Positions 6,230 through 8,919 of a DNA stretch of 8,919 nucleotides are shown here, piece by piece. The notes beneath the pieces were generated by a model. The model had not been told where the DNA came from, made no database searches, and worked only from the letters and a program-made list of their open reading frames with translations. The stretch lies in contig JBDSOT010000092.1 in assembly GCA_039914705.1 (NCBI GenBank), positions 1-8,919 on the forward strand, written 5' to 3'. Numbering within the stretch: position 1 is the stretch's first letter; every line of letters starts with the position of its first letter. Made by a program: the position numbers and the translations under genes. The stretch is from JBDSTW01 sp039914705 (GTDB taxonomy: Bacteria > Pseudomonadota > Gammaproteobacteria > SURF-13).

Positions 6230-7483
6230 ATGACTAATACTAAATTCAGTCGAATCATGCGCCAGATTGTGCTGGTAACCGGCCTAATACTGATCGCCTT
6301 AGTGGCATGGCGCACAATTGCGCCGCCTGCACTGCTGGAGAAGGCCTCCGCCGCGCCAGTCACGGTAGTCAACAAGGCAACCGAGTCGGTAACCGTAGCA
6401 GTGCCCGAAACCTACCGAAATGGCGTGTTCCAAGGCAAACGCACGCTTATGGCACCGCCTGGCTTTAGGGTGGCGGTGTTCGCCGCAGGCCTTGGCAAGG
6501 CGCGGTTTATGGCGGTTAGTGTGGCGGGCGATATTTATCTCAGTGTGCCGCCGCAGGGCAAAATTTTGGTTTTGCCGGACAAAAACAGGGACGGCATGGC
6601 CGACCGTATTGTGGTATTCGCCGAGGGTCTTGACGGGCCGCATGGTCTGGTGTTTCGCGGCAAGGAATTGGTGGTGGCCGAGAACGGGCGCTTGACCGCC
6701 CTGCTAGACACCGATAACGACCTGCGCGCCGATGTTAAAACTGTTTTAAGCAAAGACATTGCCGCCGGTGGCGGGCATGCCACTCGCAGCGTGGTGCAAG
6801 GTGCGGACGGGAGTCTGTATGTTGCCACCGGTTCCTCGTGCAACGTCTGTATTGAGGACGACCCGCGCCGTGCGACCGTTATCCGCTTCAAGGCGCAGGG
6901 TGGTACGGGCGAGATATTCGCACGTGGCCTGCGCAATACGGTGGGATTGGCGATTCACCCGGTCACCGGGGAATTATGGGGCGGCGATAATGGACGCGAC
7001 ATGTTGGGTGACGATGTGCCGCCGGAAGAGCTTAATCTGATCGCGGCGGATGCTGATTACGGTTGGCCTTACTGTTACGGGAATGCCATCCCCGACCCCG
7101 ATCTCGGCACTCCGCAACGCTGCGCAAATACCCGGCCACCCAAAGTTGCCATCCAGGCGCACTCCGCGCCATTAGGAATGACCTTCGGCCAAGGCTTGGC
7201 ATTTCCCGAGGAATACCGGCAGGCCTTGTTCGTGGCATTGCATGGTTCGTGGAACCGTAGTGAACCCACCGGTTATAAGTTGCTTGGGGTACCCTTTGCA
7301 GCGGGCAAGCCCCAAGGCACGCCTTTTGATATAATCACTGGTTGGTTAGAGGATGACGAGGCGTGGGGCCGTCCGGTGATGCCGCTGGTGGGGCCGGACG
7401 GGGCGTTGTATTTGTCCGATGATCAGGCCGGGGCAGTGTACCGCATTAGCTGGAAGGACGCGGCACCGATCAATGAACACTAA
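6230..7483 (+). CDS. Membrane-anchored PQQ-type sugar dehydrogenase, sorbosone dehydrogenase-like
   Basis: This is a 417-residue beta-propeller protein of the soluble glucose/sorbosone dehydrogenase family, whose members oxidise sugar aldehydes or aldoses in the periplasm, commonly with PQQ. Residues about 8-26 form a hydrophobic segment (IVLVTGLILIALVAW) with no obvious lipobox: an uncleaved anchor or a signal peptide. Propeller features are PPGFRVAVFA (76-85), DGPHGLVFRG (135-144), GGGHATRSV (180-188, His183 a likely active-site base), GADGSLYVATGSSCNVC (191-207), FARGLRNTVGLAIHP (231-244), GGDNGRDMLGDDVPPEELN (251-269), YGWPYCYG (277-284) and LHGSWNRSEPTGYK (337-350). Two calcium-loop-like segments, DKNRDGMAD (117-125) and DTDNDLRAD (160-168), are also seen. 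ATG 6230 is chosen because AAGGA lies six bases before it; TTG 6215 and ATG 6224 are less likely. No PQQ synthesis genes or cytochrome partner are nearby, so cofactor and substrate are inferred from family only. Confidence 0.88.
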   Translation: MTNTKFSRIMRQIVLVTGLILIALVAWRTIAPPALLEKASAAPVTVVNKATESVTVAVPETYRNGVFQGKRTLMAPPGFRVAVFAAGLGKARFMAVSVAGDIYLSVPPQGKILVLPDKNRDGMADRIVVFAEGLDGPHGLVFRGKELVVAENGRLTALLDTDNDLRADVKTVLSKDIAAGGGHATRSVVQGADGSLYVATGSSCNVCIEDDPRRATVIRFKAQGGTGEIFARGLRNTVGLAIHPVTGELWGGDNGRDMLGDDVPPEELNLIAADADYGWPYCYGNAIPDPDLGTPQRCANTRPPKVAIQAHSAPLGMTFGQGLAFPEEYRQALFVALHGSWNRSEPTGYKLLGVPFAAGKPQGTPFDIITGWLEDDEAWGRPVMPLVGPDGALYLSDDQAGAVYRISWKDAAPINEH

Positions 7484-7561
7484 GCAAACTTATATTGCTC
7501 GCAGCATCACTGGCCGGTAAGGCAACGGCGCTCAAACTTAATATTAATAATCGTGAAGCAC
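7484..7561. other. Spacer between the dehydrogenase gene and argC
   Basis: This is a gap of about 78 bases. It contains a perfect AT-rich palindrome, TTAATATTAA (7538-7547), just before argC. I see neither a good -35/-10 pair nor a recognisable ArgR box, nor a hairpin with a T tract. Either argC is read through from upstream or its promoter is too weak to recognise by eye. Confidence 0.5.
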
Positions 7562-8605
7562 ATGGCCAATAACACCATTAAGGTAGGCATAGTCGGCGGC
7601 ACCGGGTACACCGGTGTGGAGTTACTGCGTCTGCTGGCTCGCCATCCCCAGGTTGAGTTGAGTATTGTCACCTCGCGCACCGAGGCTGGCATGCCGGTTG
7701 CCGATATGTTTCCGAATCTGCGCGGACATGTGGATCTATGCTTCTCTGCGCCCGATAACAACGGACTGAAGGCCTGCGATGTGGTGTTCTTTGCCACGCC
7801 GCACGGGGCCGCCATGAACATGGCGCGTGAACTACTGGACGCAGGCGTCCGCGTTATTGATTTGTCTGCGGATTTCCGGTTGAAGCATGCACAGGAGTGG
7901 CAGCATTGGTATGGCACTACTCATACCTCACCCGATCTACTGGAGCAAGCCGTCTACGGTCTGCCGGAGGTTAATCGGGCGCTGATCAAGAACGCACGGC
8001 TCATCGCTGTGCCCGGCTGTTACCCAACCTCTGTGCAACTGGGCCTGCTGCCGCTGCTTGAGCAGGGCCTGGTCGATCCGCAGCGGCTGATCGCCGATGT
8101 CAAATCGGGGGTCAGCGGTGCCGGGCGCAAGGCCAGCCTGGATTTATTACTGGGCGAGACCAGCGATAGCATGAAGGCCTATGCGGCACCCGGACATCGC
8201 CACTTGCCCGAGATCCGGCAGGGCTTGGCTCAGGCAACAGGTGCGCCGGTCGGCCTGACCTTTGTGCCGCATCTGACGCCGATGATTCGCGGCATCCATG
8301 CAACCTTATATGCGGTATTAAAAAATAAGCACATTGATTTGCAGAAGATTTATGAGCAGCGTTACGCACAAGAGCCGTTCGTCGATGTATTGCCGCCCGG
8401 CTCACATCCGTCTACGCGTAGTGTGCGGGGCGCGAATGTCTGCCGCCTGGCCGTGCATCGGCCGCAGGATGGCGACACCGTCGTGGTATTATCGGTTATC
8501 GACAACCTGGTGAAGGGTGCCGCCGGTCAGGCGGTGCAAAACATGAATATCATGTTTGGTTTGGATGAAACCATGGCGCTGGAAACGATTGCCCTGTTAC
8601 CGTAA
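7562..8605 (+). CDS. argC: N-acetyl-gamma-glutamyl-phosphate reductase ArgC
   Basis: ArgC reduces N-acetylglutamyl 5-phosphate to N-acetylglutamate 5-semialdehyde with NADPH, the third step of arginine synthesis in the cytoplasm. From ATG 7562 the protein has 347 residues, matching the long (type 1) ArgC of about 340-350. The Rossmann NADP-binding start is KVGIVGGTGYTGVELLRLL (about 7-25). Then follow VVFFATPHGAAM (75-86), VIDLSADFRL (98-107), YGLPEVNR (132-139), the active site VPGCYPTSVQLGL (150-162) with catalytic Cys153, SGVSGAGRK (182-190), and GHRHLPEI (211-218) with the conserved catalytic His214. All key residues are intact. The frame is also open to GTG 7553, but ATG 7562 gives the usual short N-terminus before KVGIVGG; ribosome-binding signals are weak for both. 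erpA follows after about 97 bases, an adjacency seen in other proteobacteria. The stop codon lies in a tandem repeat. Confidence 0.97.
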   Translation: MANNTIKVGIVGGTGYTGVELLRLLARHPQVELSIVTSRTEAGMPVADMFPNLRGHVDLCFSAPDNNGLKACDVVFFATPHGAAMNMARELLDAGVRVIDLSADFRLKHAQEWQHWYGTTHTSPDLLEQAVYGLPEVNRALIKNARLIAVPGCYPTSVQLGLLPLLEQGLVDPQRLIADVKSGVSGAGRKASLDLLLGETSDSMKAYAAPGHRHLPEIRQGLAQATGAPVGLTFVPHLTPMIRGIHATLYAVLKNKHIDLQKIYEQRYAQEPFVDVLPPGSHPSTRSVRGANVCRLAVHRPQDGDTVVVLSVIDNLVKGAAGQAVQNMNIMFGLDETMALETIALLP

Positions 8606-8634
8606 CTGGTGCCGTAAATGGTGCCGTAACTGGA
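8599..8634 (+). repeat. Three-copy 12-base tandem repeat over the argC stop codon
   Basis: Three consecutive 12-base units of the form [AG]CCGTAA[CA]TGG[TA] occupy 8599-8610, 8611-8622 and 8623-8634. Units two and three differ at two positions, and unit one differs from the third at its first and last bases. The unit contains the argC stop TAA (8603-8605), and because 12 is a multiple of three the TAA recurs in frame at 8615-8617 and 8627-8629. It looks like a local duplication by replication slippage. Confidence 0.8.
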
Positions 8635-8658
8635 AATTCTCTGCCGCCTGACCGATAA

Positions 8659-8664
8659 TATAAT
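8659..8664 (+). promoter_or_regulatory. Candidate -10 element of an erpA promoter
   Basis: The hexamer is a perfect TATAAT, 38 bases before the erpA ATG. Transcription would start around 8671. No good TTGACA-like -35 is found 16-18 bases upstream; the region reads ATTCTC, matching at most three positions. A weak -35 is compatible with an activator-dependent promoter, but I see no clear IscR-type site. Confidence 0.45.
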
Positions 8665-8673
8665 GCCTGCCGA

Positions 8674-8687
8674 AGTGGCAAGCCACT
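8674..8687 (+). other. Small hairpin in the erpA leader
   Basis: AGTGG (8674-8678) pairs with CCACT (8683-8687), with a further C-G pair possible and a minimal loop. It begins about where transcription from the TATAAT would start and ends three bases before the ribosome-binding site AGGAG (8691-8695). A 5'-terminal stem of this kind could stabilise the message or affect ribosome access. No T tract follows, so it is not a terminator. Confidence 0.4.
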
Positions 8688-8702
8688 CATAGGAGATTAA
8701 AG

Positions 8703-8919
8703 ATGAGTACCCCCGCATACGAAATGCCTGATCCACTGCTGTTCACCGATAGTGCGGCCGCGAAGGTTCGCGAGTTGATCGAAGAAGAGGGCAATGCTGC
8801 GCTAAAGTTGCGCGTGTTTATTTCCGGTGGTGGTTGCAGCGGATTCCAGTATGGTTTCACCTTCGACGAGAAGGTGAACGACGACGACACGCGCGTGATT
8901 AACGGCGGTGTAACCTTGC
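8703..8919 (+). CDS. erpA: Iron-sulfur cluster insertion protein ErpA, N-terminal part (3' end outside window)
   Basis: ErpA is an A-type carrier that delivers Fe-S clusters to apo-proteins; in E. coli it is essential for isoprenoid synthesis enzymes IspG and IspH. The 72 visible residues include the characteristic PLLFTDSAAAKVRELIEEE (about 11-29), LKLRVFISGGGCSGFQYGFTF (35-55) with the first cluster-binding cysteine Cys45, and a following acidic stretch KVNDDDTRV. The GGGCSGFQYGF form separates ErpA from IscA and SufA with reasonable confidence. The C-terminal CGCG-type motif with the other two cysteines would lie beyond the window; full length is expected to be about 110-120 residues. ATG 8703 is supported by AGGAG at 8691-8695 with a 7-base gap, the strongest ribosome-binding site in the window. 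The gene continues past 8919 with no stop. Confidence 0.96.
   Translation, partial: MSTPAYEMPDPLLFTDSAAAKVRELIEEEGNAALKLRVFISGGGCSGFQYGFTFDEKVNDDDTRVINGGVTL

Noticed and set aside
6535..6936. Minus-strand open frame of 133 codons inside the dehydrogenase gene
   Set aside because: It is antisense to conserved propeller motifs and has a composition typical of a shadow frame.
7507..7917. Minus-strand open frame of 136 codons opposite the start of argC
   Set aside because: It overlaps the conserved NADP-binding region of argC in antisense, and its translation resembles no family I know.

Overview
The window is chromosomal DNA of moderately high G+C from a proteobacterium, most likely beta or gamma. 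This is inferred from gene content (thiL, tesA, ybbA-ybbP, an lytic transglycosylase, argC, erpA) and from protein motifs; the sequence does not allow a genus. It is gene-dense, and no non-coding gap exceeds 300 bases. I see no tRNA, rRNA, CRISPR array, transposase or phage gene. The genes are mostly housekeeping or envelope functions, and I found no convincing new multigene system.

Left part (1-2191): the 3' end of a cyclic-di-GMP phosphodiesterase (EAL) gene; an intergenic segment carrying a G-rich repeat and a CCCGC...GCGGG palindrome; thiL (thiamine-monophosphate kinase); then a secreted GDSL esterase (tesA-like) on the minus strand, convergent to thiL. thiL is bracketed by two copies of the same G-rich repeat in opposite orientation. 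Both copies have quadruplex-forming potential, and each contains the stop codon of the gene outside it. This is the most unusual structure in the window.

Middle part (2176-5351): ybbA (ABC ATPase) and ybbP (FtsX/MacB-type permease) form a tightly coupled operon, the ybbP start overlapping the ybbA stop. It is divergent from tesA with overlapping 5' ends. The tesA/ybbA/ybbP neighbourhood is a recurrent one in proteobacteria, and the transporter is presumed to act on the cell envelope.

Right part (5361-8919): a DUF4124 + SLT-domain lytic transglycosylase on the minus strand ends 9 bases from ybbP. A 200-base divergent spacer separates it from a membrane-anchored PQQ-type sugar (sorbosone-like) dehydrogenase. 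argC (arginine biosynthesis) and the 5' part of erpA (Fe-S cluster insertion) follow. argC ends in a three-copy 12-base tandem repeat that repeats its stop codon in frame. erpA has a consensus -10 hexamer, a small hairpin and a strong ribosome-binding site in front of it.
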